Shown: in pieces, positions 1 to 6,502 of the stretch
Layout: the number at the start of each line of letters is the position of its first letter
How positions within the stretch are numbered: position 1 is the stretch's first letter
NCBI RefSeq assembly: GCF_943913915.1
Contig: NZ_CALUAA010000007.1
Span: 1 to 64,000 of the forward strand
Reading direction: 5' to 3'
DNA length: 64,000 nucleotides
Origin: an uncultured Peptoniphilus sp.
GTDB lineage: Bacteria; Bacillota; Clostridia; Tissierellales; Peptoniphilaceae
The notes under the pieces: generated by a model
Told to the model about the DNA's origin: nothing
Seen by the model: only the letters and a program-made list of their open reading frames with translations
The model's database searches: none
Position numbers and translations under genes: made by a program

Positions 1-64
1 TCAGTGGTAGAGCATCGCCTTGCCAAGGCGAGGGTCGCGAGTTCGAATCTCGTCTTCCGCTCCA
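1..64 (+). tRNA. tRNA-Gly (GCC), 5' end cut off by the window
   Basis: The sequence begins inside the D-loop. The anticodon stem TCGCC/GGCGA encloses the loop TTGCCAA, so the anticodon is GCC (glycine). A T-arm with GTTCGAATC and an encoded 3' CCA (62-64) follow. The missing 5' part lies outside the window. Confidence 0.93.
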
Positions 65-67
65 TAT

Positions 68-144
68 GTACCACTAGCTCAGCTGGATAGAGCGTTTGGC
101 TACGGACCAAAAGGTCAGGGGTTCGAATCCTCTGTGGTACGCCA
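68..144 (+). tRNA. tRNA-Arg (ACG), integration target of the adjacent island
   Basis: This is a complete cloverleaf: acceptor arms GTACCAC and GTGGTAC, an anticodon stem TTTGG/CCAAA around CTACGGA (anticodon ACG), a T-arm with GTTCGAATCC, and an encoded CCA at 142-144. Only 3 bp separate it from tRNA-Gly, so the two are probably co-transcribed. The 3' 34 bases are part of the direct repeat that bounds the island, so insertion rebuilt a functional gene. The gene's natural terminator now appears to lie beyond the island, at about 8093. Confidence 0.95.
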
Positions 145-145
145 A
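111..145 (+). repeat. Left attachment repeat (attL), 35 bp
   Basis: This stretch covers the anticodon-arm edge, T-arm and 3' CCA of tRNA-Arg plus one base. It is identical over 35 bp to 8053-8087, and the match stops on both sides (A against C at the left, C against A at the right). Confidence 0.92.
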
Positions 146-225
146 CCTAATAATACTGTATGCAAAACGCTACAAGTATTGAAAAATGCGTGTTTGTGAG
201 TGATTTAGAAATACAAATTACTAGT

Positions 226-265
226 GAATATCCGAATACCTACGGACTCTGAATATTCGAATCCA
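226..265 (+). repeat. Imperfect 15-bp direct repeats before the integrase
   Basis: GAATATCCGAATACC (226-240) and GAATATTCGAATCCA (251-265) match at 12 of 15 positions, with start points 25 bp apart. They lie between attL and the integrase start. Arm-type integrase sites or an operator would fit this position, but this is inference from location only. Confidence 0.4.
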
Positions 266-298
266 ATTCGATGTAAAAAGAGTAGGAAAGGTAGGGAT

Positions 299-1201
299 AT
301 GAAACAATGTAAATTTATTTCTGATGATCTACAGACACGTTTTTTGTTGTCTAAAAAATTAAATGGCGTTCAAGAAATAACCTTAGAAAGTTATCGTAAA
401 GTGTTTATGAACTTCGAACACCAAACGGGGAAGCCTATTGATTATGATAACCTGATGGAGCAAGTAGCAGATTTCTTTTTTGCTATTAATTGGTATAGCG
501 ACATGACATTCAACAATCAACGTGCCCATCTTAATGGTTACTTTAATTTCTTAGCAGATAAGGGGATTATAAAAGAGAATCCTATTCATGCTTTAGAGAT
601 TACAAGACGAAAAGAAGAAGATAAGCCTAGACCAGCAAATAAAGATGATCTATTGAAACTGTTAGCCGTTATACCTAAATATAGTTATGTAGGTATTAGA
701 GATTACACCATGATTCTATTAATGGCAGATACGGGAATAAGACCAGCGGAAGTTGTACGCCTTAGAGAAGATCATTTGAACTTAGCTAGGGGTTCCATTG
801 TGCTAACAAAAGATATTACCAAGACGAAGAGGGAGAGGGTAACGCCTATTTCAGATAGTGTTAAATCTTCGCTCATTAAGTTTAGCAAGATTATAGAATC
901 GGAGTTCGAAGAAAGGGGCTATCTATTCTTAACGGAACACGGTGAGAAGATGGAAACCTATGTATTAAGGAATAACATGAAAGGCTATTCTGAAAAAGCT
1001 GGGGTTAAGATTACGCCTTATCAGTTACGACATTTCTTCGGAACAGAATATTTACGACATGACGGGAATCTACTATATCTTCAAAAGGTTATGGGTCATA
1101 GCAATCTAGACACTACGAAGAAGTATATTGAGATCACAGAAGATGATTTATTGAGAAGCCACCAGATGGTATCACCTGTAAAGGGATTGACGAGAGATTA
1201 A
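299..1201 (+). CDS. int: Tyrosine recombinase / island integrase
   Basis: This is a site-specific recombinase expected to insert and excise the island at the tRNA-Arg site. The 300-residue protein has an N-terminal SAM-like core-binding domain (about 10-105) and a C-terminal catalytic domain (about 115-285). The first catalytic Arg is in the TGIRPAEV segment (Arg148). The second is in YQLRH (Arg244), GHS follows (His267), and the nucleophile is Tyr276 in TTKKYIEI. The first position of the usual HxxR box is Tyr241 rather than His, a substitution tolerated in some integrase groups. An upstream in-frame GTG at 224 is possible, but ATG 299 follows a good AGGTAGGG site, so I chose it. It lies directly beside attL and is read inward. 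No excisionase gene was recognised. Confidence 0.93.
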   Translation: MKQCKFISDDLQTRFLLSKKLNGVQEITLESYRKVFMNFEHQTGKPIDYDNLMEQVADFFFAINWYSDMTFNNQRAHLNGYFNFLADKGIIKENPIHALEITRRKEEDKPRPANKDDLLKLLAVIPKYSYVGIRDYTMILLMADTGIRPAEVVRLREDHLNLARGSIVLTKDITKTKRERVTPISDSVKSSLIKFSKIIESEFEERGYLFLTEHGEKMETYVLRNNMKGYSEKAGVKITPYQLRHFFGTEYLRHDGNLLYLQKVMGHSNLDTTKKYIEITEDDLLRSHQMVSPVKGLTRD

Positions 1202-1285
1202 GAGTAAGAATGTTAATTAGACGCTACAGAATGAACGTATAGGCATTTGAAGAAATGAGGGGTGTAATTCAACATAGGAATAATT

Positions 1286-1317
1286 AAAGCGTCTTAAAAT
1301 GGATTCTAGAGCCTTAT
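1286..1317 (+). repeat. 32-bp imperfect direct repeat, copy 1 (upstream of paralog A)
   Basis: This copy matches 1886-1917 at 26 of 32 positions without gaps. Both copies contain a shared CTAGAGCCT core. It sits about 195 bp before the first of the three paralogous genes. The rest of 1202-1480 holds only this repeat and the promoter at 1432. Confidence 0.6.
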
Positions 1318-1431
1318 AGCAAGGAAAAGAATATAGGAAATGGATTTCATTGTAAAGCAACAAGAATCTATAAAAATATACCTAGACCAGTAGACAAGCG
1401 GAAAGGATTTTAACAGATTTAAAGACAACGC

Positions 1432-1460
1432 TTGCATTTATTGTTTATTTGTGATATGAT
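1432..1460 (+). promoter_or_regulatory. Predicted sigma-A promoter of paralog A
   Basis: TTGCAT (1432-1437), a 17-bp spacer and TATGAT (1455-1460) lie 20 bp upstream of the ATG at 1481. A GGATAGG ribosome site lies between. This is one of the few promoters in the window with a good -35. Confidence 0.65.
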
Positions 1461-1480
1461 TAACTAGAAAGGATAGGAAA

Positions 1481-1780
1481 ATGAGTTTAAATACTTTCCA
1501 AGAAAAAATGAATTATTGTGGTTGCCAAGTAGTTGAAGAGGGTCAATATCTTAGAGTGTATTTCGGCAATGAATTAGTTATAGAAATTGATTCAGATTCT
1601 ACAACGGGGCAAAGCCTAAAGATTGATATTGTTCCGCTAGTAAGGCAAGCTAAACGAGATGTAGATACCAGTACGAAAGACACGGAAAATGATTGGCAAC
1701 TTCCAATAAATGAATTTCTTCGCTATCTTTTCAACTATGTATATGAGGGACTAGCAGATCATGAGATAGTTATTTGCTAG
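1481..1780 (+). CDS. Island small protein A (unknown family, paralog of the next two genes)
   Basis: I do not recognise this 99-residue protein. It has no signal peptide, membrane span or catalytic motif. It begins with a helix-like stretch, continues with alternating beta-like segments (YLRVYFG, LVIEIDS) and ends in the pattern DW-x-LPI followed by a YVYEGL tail. The DW and Y-x-GL landmarks and the similar length align it loosely with the two following genes, which are clearly related to each other. A duplicated family is therefore inferred. It has its own promoter (1432-1460) and a normal ATG. A hairpin at 1805-1832 follows the stop. Position ahead of the helicase suggests a shared function, but none can be assigned. 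Confidence 0.7.
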   Translation: MSLNTFQEKMNYCGCQVVEEGQYLRVYFGNELVIEIDSDSTTGQSLKIDIVPLVRQAKRDVDTSTKDTENDWQLPINEFLRYLFNYVYEGLADHEIVIC

Positions 1781-1804
1781 TGGATTCAACTGAATAGGTA
1801 ATAG

Positions 1805-1832
1805 GGCTGTTATTCGATTGTGAATAATAGCC
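1805..1832 (+). terminator. Stem-loop after paralog A
   Basis: GGCTGTTATTC pairs with GAATAATAGCC over 11 bp (one G-U) around a 6-nt loop. The following tract, TTATTCCTG, is only weakly U-rich. It could be a weak terminator or an attenuator in front of paralogs B and C. Confidence 0.45.
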
Positions 1833-1885
1833 TTATTCCTGTTTATGGGGAAATTTAAGGCATACTAAACTATTAATAAGAATTT

Positions 1886-1917
1886 AAAACGCCTTAGAAT
1901 CGATCCTAGAGCCTCAT
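1886..1917 (+). repeat. 32-bp imperfect direct repeat, copy 2 (upstream of paralog B)
   Basis: This copy matches 1286-1317 at 26 of 32 positions and lies about 38 bp before the start of paralog B. The repeat is therefore placed ahead of two related genes. It may be a duplicated operator or leader, or a relic of the gene duplication. Confidence 0.6.
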
Positions 1918-1954
1918 TTGAGATTAGAATAACGATCAAATAGGAGGAATTAAC

Positions 1955-2293
1955 ACGAAAGCAAAAGAACATATTACCGACTATAAAGGGCTTGTAGATA
2001 ATGTTCGAACAGTAGGACTGGACATTAAAACCGAAGAGAGGGGAACAAAAACTGTTATCTATGAACGAGATAGAGAGGATAATTCGAAAAGATCAGTAGC
2101 TATCATTCGATTAAATGATGAACAGTACTACCCGATCAGTTTTAATTTAGATCCATTCATTGAGAGCAGAACGAACTATGTTTCCAATAACGCCGATAGA
2201 TTCAAAGATTGGAACATTGAACGGGAAATAGAAATGATCATTAGAAGTTCCGCCCAATACTATTTACACGCCAAAGGATTATTATCAAAATAA
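1955..2293 (+). CDS. Island small protein B, apparent ACG start codon
   Basis: This is a 112-residue reading frame of unknown function. It was identified by its similarity to the next gene: both share GL-x-IKTE, a VIY strand, an I-x-LND segment, an F-x-LD segment, KDW (B) or NDW (C), and a YY…GL tail. No ATG, GTG or TTG lies in frame before the conserved part. A perfect AGGAGG (1942-1947) is followed after 7 nt by ACG at 1955, the only codon at ideal spacing. ATT at 1949 is too close. The frame is intact over 112 codons and its stop overlaps the ribosome site of gene C, which argues for translation. Alternatives are that a start mutation silenced it, or that initiation is deliberately weak. 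No catalytic motifs are visible. Confidence 0.6.
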   Translation, partial: TKAKEHITDYKGLVDNVRTVGLDIKTEERGTKTVIYERDREDNSKRSVAIIRLNDEQYYPISFNLDPFIESRTNYVSNNADRFKDWNIEREIEMIIRSSAQYYLHAKGLLSK

Positions 2294-2306
2294 GGGAGCG
2301 ATCATT

Positions 2307-2717
2307 ATAAATCAACAAGCCGACATTAAACCTTATGACTTCGAATTAGATTATCAACATATCACCGTCTTTGTTGATCAGTATATAAAACTATACGATC
2401 AGATGAAAAGAATCGGACTTAATATTAAAACAGAAAATAACGGAAATAGAGTGGTAATTTATAATCTTAGCAAGAAAAAAGAACAGCCCGTTGTAACTAT
2501 CAATCTCAACGATAAACGAGGAGTACAGTTTCATCTAGATGACTGTATGAACCGTTTCATTGCCAAGAAGAGAGTGAAGGGGAACGACTGGAGACTTAAT
2601 ATTCAAACATTGGTAGATAGTTCCTATTATTTCTATACTACCGTTCAAGGGCTACATGATGTAAGCGAGCTGGGAACAAATCCCATAAGCGAACGTTACA
2701 CGAGATGTGAAGCTTGA
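2307..2717 (+). CDS. Island small protein C, apparent ATA (or ATT) start codon
   Basis: This 136-residue protein is a paralog of gene B. The first in-frame ATG (2403) has no ribosome site and would remove a stretch resembling B: HIT, then a helix, then GL-x-IKTE. An AAGGGAG site (2292-2298) overlaps the stop of B and is followed by ATT (2304) and ATA (2307). ATA has the better 8-nt spacing. No canonical start lies between 2304 and 2403. Translation is probably coupled to B. The C-terminus extends about 20 residues past the shared GL tail. The function is unknown. The true start could instead be 2403 if the gene is truncated. Confidence 0.6.
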   Translation: MNQQADIKPYDFELDYQHITVFVDQYIKLYDQMKRIGLNIKTENNGNRVVIYNLSKKKEQPVVTINLNDKRGVQFHLDDCMNRFIAKKRVKGNDWRLNIQTLVDSSYYFYTTVQGLHDVSELGTNPISERYTRCEA

Positions 2718-2724
2718 TGATGTT

Positions 2725-2765
2725 TGATATAATGGTGCAAATTGGGGGAAGAATAGCCCTTCCCC
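2725..2765 (+). promoter_or_regulatory. Extended -10 promoter and 5' hairpin of the helicase gene
   Basis: TGATATAAT (2725-2733) is an extended -10 element. About 12 nt downstream GGGGAAG (2745-2751) pairs with CTTCCCC (2759-2765), so the transcript would begin almost at a strong 7-bp stem. Such a stem can stabilise mRNA or act in attenuation. The helicase ATG is 31 nt beyond it. Confidence 0.5.
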
Positions 2766-2796
2766 TTAACACCGTTATTTTGAAAGTAGGTTATAA

Positions 2797-4608
2797 ATGA
2801 CTGATAGCAACAAGGATTTATACATAGATTCAAAAAAACTTTATAAAGATGTAAAAGAACGAGTTGATAAAGGTTATCGAAACATTCTTATAAAAGCCCC
2901 GATAGAATCAGGCAAAACAAGTTTCATCTATGATCACCTTGTAAAAGACATGACTATTCGTCCTATTGTCATGCTATCGAATCGAACCTTGCTGAAAGAG
3001 CAAACGAAGGAAGATTTAAAATTAAAACAAATAGGGTTTAACACAGGCGATAATAAAGCCTATTGCTACCAAATAATCGGTAATATACTATTCAGAGATG
3101 ATAAGAAGGCTAGAGACTTTCGTAAGCAATTCAAAAAAGATAATGATTTTAGCGAAGAAGAACTAGAGGAACTATACGAGCACGTGAAACAGTTCATTGA
3201 GGAAGATATAAAAGAGGTAGATTATCTAATCCTAGATGAAGCCCACTATTTCACTTCCGATAGCGTATTCAACAAGCATACAGAAGAAGAATTTGAATAT
3301 CTATACAATGAATGTAAGGGAACTAAACTATACATGACCGCAACACCAGAAGCCTTCATAGAAGCGGTTAGGAGATATGAGCAAGTGAACAAGGTATCAG
3401 AAAAAGATAAACTTATAGTACTAAATCAATTGAAGCAAGAGACAAGAGAAGAGAAAGAAATGTTTTACGATATTTCAACAGAAGGTGAAGAAGATTTACT
3501 AGAGCACGTAAAAGACCATTATAAATTCAACTTCATTCATGAGTCGGAAAGAGATCAATTTCTTAGCGAACAAATAAAAATAAGCAATCCGACCGATAAA
3601 ATGATCTATTTTGTACGTGATAAACTTAGAGGTGCTTTATTATCAAGAGAAGCAAAGGGAATGACTTATCGAGATAATAACGCTAAAGGTGGGGCGTTCA
3701 TATGTAGCCTCTATGATGATATGTATAGAAAAGTTATCGACATGGAAGAACGTGAGCGAATCGTTAAAAAGAAATACTTCGAATCCGATGTGTTAGTTAC
3801 AACTTCGGTATTAAATAATGGCGTAAATATACACGATGAGAACGTGAAGAGAATCATTATAGATTATGTAGATGTAGGCGAAGCGGTTCAGATGATGGGG
3901 CGTATTCGTGCCAAGCAAAGATCAGTAGATAATAAGCTAGAGGTTACCATTATACTTCCGACACTAAAGCACGTTATCGAAAATAAGAAGAGTCTAAAGG
4001 GAAATATAGCAACAAGTGAGGGAATATTTAAACGTGAACAGTATGTGTTCCAGAAAACGTGTATAGATCAACTACTGTCCGATGAATGGATAGATGAAAC
4101 ACCATTAGCAGATGAAGCAGAAGAAGATGAAGAAGAAAGACCGAACTATCCAGATCTTCGTGTTTACTTCGCTCATTTATATCACTTGCTTGTAAATCAT
4201 GATAAATATTTCCTTCTTAAAATGTTTGATAGTCCGTATCTTGTAAAACCTCAAGGACTAGAAAAGGTTAGCGAAATATATTTAGCAGAAAAAGAGAAGA
4301 TGATTCAAGAGAAGCAACAAAAAGAACAGGAAGAGCAAGAGAAGAAAGCGAAAGAACTTAAGAAATTTAAAGAGCAGAAGAAAAAAGATATTGAACGTTT
4401 GTTCGAGCAATATGGCAATGAAAATCTTCTGAATAATAAATTTAAAGAATTAGCAATAAGACTAGACTTCAGGAGTAAGGACAGTAAGTTATTAACAAGC
4501 TATACAAAAATTAATGAACACCTAGCCGAATATGGATATGAGATCACTAGCAAGCGTGAAATGATTAATGGCAAAAGAAATACGTTTTATAAGCTAGAAA
4601 AGCGATAG
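2797..4608 (+). CDS. SF2 DEAH-box helicase-like protein
   Basis: This 603-residue protein should be an ATP-dependent nucleic-acid translocase or helicase. Visible SF2 motifs are a P-loop APIESGKT (34-41), DEAH (147-150), TAT of motif III (181-183) and QMMGRIRAKQR as motif VI (365-375). The two RecA-like lobes end near residue 395. The rest is an acidic patch, a strongly charged coiled-coil (about 485-550, rich in EQK) and a small C-terminal domain that may be winged-helix. No nuclease, methylase or primase domain is seen, so it is not a standard restriction subunit. It follows the three small proteins in the same direction but has its own promoter and hairpin, and a terminator follows. Roles in island replication or in defence are both possible. 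The family could not be named. Confidence 0.8.
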   Translation: MTDSNKDLYIDSKKLYKDVKERVDKGYRNILIKAPIESGKTSFIYDHLVKDMTIRPIVMLSNRTLLKEQTKEDLKLKQIGFNTGDNKAYCYQIIGNILFRDDKKARDFRKQFKKDNDFSEEELEELYEHVKQFIEEDIKEVDYLILDEAHYFTSDSVFNKHTEEEFEYLYNECKGTKLYMTATPEAFIEAVRRYEQVNKVSEKDKLIVLNQLKQETREEKEMFYDISTEGEEDLLEHVKDHYKFNFIHESERDQFLSEQIKISNPTDKMIYFVRDKLRGALLSREAKGMTYRDNNAKGGAFICSLYDDMYRKVIDMEERERIVKKKYFESDVLVTTSVLNNGVNIHDENVKRIIIDYVDVGEAVQMMGRIRAKQRSVDNKLEVTIILPTLKHVIENKKSLKGNIATSEGIFKREQYVFQKTCIDQLLSDEWIDETPLADEAEEDEEERPNYPDLRVYFAHLYHLLVNHDKYFLLKMFDSPYLVKPQGLEKVSEIYLAEKEKMIQEKQQKEQEEQEKKAKELKKFKEQKKKDIERLFEQYGNENLLNNKFKELAIRLDFRSKDSKLLTSYTKINEHLAEYGYEITSKREMINGKRNTFYKLEKR

Positions 4609-4625
4609 AATCAACGTTTTCAAGA

Positions 4626-4684
4626 ATTGCCACAAATTGGCGGAAATAGGTATATATAAATAGCTATCGCCAAAAAATGGCAAT
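4626..4684 (+). repeat. Long imperfect inverted repeat after the helicase gene
   Basis: The outer arms ATTGCC…GGCGGAAATAG (4626-4649) and CTATCGCC…GGCAAT (4663-4684) are imperfect inverted copies. Each arm itself contains a GCCA/TGGC dyad. The centre is the AT run TATATATAAA. The nested symmetry around an AT-rich core is typical of replication origins or protein-binding sites, and it is separate from the terminator that follows. Confidence 0.45.
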
Positions 4685-4696
4685 GATAAAACATAC

Positions 4697-4735
4697 GGCG
4701 AAAAGGGCTTTCAGTTAGCCCTATCGCCTTTTTTT
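4697..4735 (+). terminator. Rho-independent terminator of the helicase operon
   Basis: GGCG…GGGCT pairs with AGCCC…CGCC around TTCAGTT and is followed by seven T. It lies 90 bp after the helicase stop. Confidence 0.8.
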
Positions 4736-4889
4736 CTACTTGCTAAACCTTAACGCTTGAATCTACATACTACTAGAACCTAACATAACTGATGATTAGC
4801 ATAAGCGAAGATAAGTCTATGGTGTGTATGATAATTTCATCTTGCTAAAGCCCTCATACTGCTACATAAACAGTTTGGGTTAGTATCAC

Positions 4890-4922
4890 GAAGTATGATG
4901 GATTAGTGATGAAGTATGATGG
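4890..4922 (+). repeat. Direct repeat GAAGTATGATGG x2
   Basis: Two exact 12-bp copies lie at 4890-4901 and 4911-4922, start points 21 bp apart (two helical turns). They are in the gene-free stretch 4609-5390, which otherwise shows only the inverted repeat at 4626, the terminator at 4697, a possible micro-ORF at 5054, a 9-bp stem with a GAAA loop at 5117-5138 and TTGCTAA motifs. Confidence 0.55.
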
Positions 4923-5053
4923 TGTTACCCTTATGAATAGATTTAGCGAAAGAATGATCTAGCGTTAAAGATAACGAAAAGAAATTAATGTTATATTTAA
5001 ATGGTGTTAAATTCAGATAGTCTAAGCAAGAGAAAAAGAGGTGATAATTTTAA

Positions 5054-5107
5054 ATGATATATTTGATAATTGGTATCATTTTATTCCTTGCTAATAATTT
5101 TGAGTAA
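5054..5107 (+). CDS. Possible 17-residue hydrophobic micro-ORF
   Basis: An AGAGGTGAT ribosome site (5037-5045), close to the full anti-SD complement, is followed after 8 nt by ATG. The frame encodes a 17-residue, mostly Ile/Leu/Phe peptide ending ANNFE. Small hydrophobic peptides in islands can be type I toxins or leader peptides. The evidence is only the ribosome site and the composition, and chance is a real alternative. Confidence 0.3.
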   Translation: MIYLIIGIILFLANNFE

Positions 5108-5390
5108 CTAACTATAAAATGGCTAGAAATAGCTATTTATAAGCAATAGAGATTAAAAATGAATTAATCGACTAGAATGAGGGGAAGAGATCGAGGTTTT
5201 AATTTTGCTAAGATTATCAGCAATTCAAGAAGGGGATAAACGGAAGGACTATAAGGCGTATTTGAGATCATTTAGATAGCCTGAAAGAATGTATGTTCTT
5301 TTTTGAAAGGTGAGTTTTTAGGAACTACTTGTGATAGGCGACACTGGTTTCGCCTGATGCTTCTACAAAGATGAGCAAAACAACATCTAT

Positions 5391-5759
5391 ATGACGAGAG
5401 AGCAGATCGGAAGAGCGTTGGAGTATAAGAATGACAAGCAACTTGAATTGACACATAGAAGAAATCAAGAATTGTTAGATCCTCTAAGTGTTGAAGTTTC
5501 AAGGTTTGAAAAGCCCCATCTAAATGATGGGTATTATTCAACCTCCGAAAATAAGCGAAATACACAAACGATTGACGATTTAATGTTATCGAAGTTACAA
5601 CCTAAAACCCTCCTCTATAACGAAGATGGTATTTACGAGATCACGTTCTTATCCAGGCAGCCTAGAGCGAATGAATTTAGAGCATGGGTAAGGGAGAGAA
5701 TCAAAGAGATCAGAAAGTTTGGGTTCACTACTGCGACAGATGGAATTTCTTTTTGCTAA
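5391..5759 (+). pseudogene. BRO-N (phage antirepressor) remnant
   Basis: The 122 residues match the BRO-N domain of phage antirepressors: MTREQIGRALEY, then an RNQE-type helix, TLLYNEDGIYEI and FLSRQPRANEFRAWV. The domain is thought to bind DNA in prophage regulators. The reading frame upstream of the ATG still looks like the family (CFYKDEQNNIY leads straight into MTREQIG) but is cut by TGA at 5355, and ATG 5391 has no ribosome site. The C-terminal KilA-C or equivalent domain is missing. The gene therefore seems shortened at both ends. A short functional form started at 5391 cannot be excluded. The stop codon overlaps a TTGCTAA motif. Confidence 0.65.
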
Positions 5760-5762
5760 ATA

Positions 5763-5788
5763 GTTATGTGTTGAAGTTATGTGTTGAA
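5763..5788 (+). repeat. Tandem 13-bp duplication GTTATGTGTTGAA
   Basis: Two exact adjacent copies lie immediately after the BRO-N stop (5763-5775 and 5776-5788). This looks like a replication-slippage duplication. No role is evident. Confidence 0.7.
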
Positions 5789-5997
5789 ATTGAATGGTTT
5801 GAGAAGTACCCTACAAACTGTAGGGGGGTTATCCAATCCCTAAAAGCAAGCGAACCATGCTTTTTTGCAACTGTTGCACAACTACTGCACAATCAAGAAT
5901 CAATGTTTTTCATGGCAATAGATAACGATTCGGACACATCGATATGTGTATGGGCGAAAGAAAGCTACAACAGTTTGTGGTAACTTATCTAACCGTT

Positions 5998-6029
5998 AAA
6001 AAGGTAGTCACAGATGATGACCACCTTTT
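5998..6029. terminator. Bidirectional terminator-like hairpin
   Basis: AAAAGGTAGTCA and TGACCACCTTTT form an almost perfect stem (one A-C mismatch) with A and T runs on either side, so it could act on both strands. The gap 5760-6221 contains this, two further hairpins and a promoter, but no gene I can support. Confidence 0.6.
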
Positions 6030-6080
6030 ACAACGTATCCGCTAGTTCGATTAGTTCATTTGCTCTAGTGATGGACAAGC

Positions 6081-6155
6081 CCCCCTTAGTGAGGGGGTAT
6101 TATCTAACCAAATAGAAAAGGGGGGTGTCAAAATGACACCTACCTTTGCTAACCT
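6081..6155. repeat. Two GC-rich hairpins in tandem
   Basis: A CCCCCC/GGGGG stem around TTAGTGA (about 6081-6099) is followed by GGTGTCA-AAA-TGACACC (about 6124-6140). The second is a perfect 7-bp palindrome flanked by AAGG and CCTT. They stand out from the AT-rich surroundings. They may be terminators or protein-binding sites. Confidence 0.45.
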
Positions 6156-6181
6156 ATCCACTAATTAACTTGATTCATTTG

Positions 6182-6190
6182 TGCTATAAT
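6182..6190 (+). promoter_or_regulatory. Extended -10 promoter of the HicB-like pair
   Basis: TGCTATAAT lies 31 nt before the first HicB-like start. A reverse TTGCTAA motif (6192-6198) begins 2 bp downstream, at the expected transcription start. Confidence 0.6.
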
Positions 6191-6221
6191 CTTAGCAAGA
6201 AGTGAGAGTTAGGGGGATTCT

Positions 6222-6449
6222 ATGAAACTGATGAAATACAAGGATTATATCGGCAGTGTTGAATATAGCGATATTGACAATATGTATTATGGAAGGATTC
6301 AAGGGATTGACTGTATCGTTTGTTATGGTGGTGAAACAATTGAAGAACTTGAAGAAATGTTCCGTGAATCAGTTGATGAATTTATAGAAGATTGTAGAGA
6401 AATCAATCTTGAGCCGCCTATATCTTATAAGGAATTAGTTTCCGCTTAA
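6222..6449 (+). CDS. HicB-like protein 1
   Basis: This 75-residue protein resembles the N-terminal domain of HicB antitoxins: MKLMKYKDYIGS, then a DN…YYGRI-GI strand and a GETIEELEEMF helix ending in a YIED-type segment. HicB normally neutralises the RNase HicA and carries an extra DNA-binding domain. That domain is absent here, and no HicA-like ORF (about 60 residues with a catalytic His) is seen nearby. The leader TTAGGGGGATTCT-ATG-AAACTG is shared almost exactly with the next gene, showing a tandem duplication. It may be an orphan antitoxin, a decoy against a host HicA, or a protein reused for another purpose. Confidence 0.75.
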   Translation: MKLMKYKDYIGSVEYSDIDNMYYGRIQGIDCIVCYGGETIEELEEMFRESVDEFIEDCREINLEPPISYKELVSA

Positions 6450-6502
6450 ATTAAAGTTTAGGATTTAGAAAATAGTAATGTGCTTAGCGATTAGGGGATT
6501 CT

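Noticed and set aside
2797..4608. Type I or III restriction subunit as identity of the helicase.
   Set aside because: No nuclease motif, no methylase or specificity gene nearby, and the C-terminal half is a coiled-coil. Only a general SF2 label is justified.
5117..5138. A GGCTAGAAATAGCT hairpin that resembles the tetraloop region of Cas9 guide RNAs.
   Set aside because: It is a short stem with a GAAA loop. No repeat:anti-repeat, cas gene or CRISPR array is present, so the likeness is chance.
5684..5983. 99-codon ORF overlapping the end of the BRO-N frame.
   Set aside because: No ribosome site, no domain, and unlike composition. It is an out-of-frame shadow that runs into repeat DNA.
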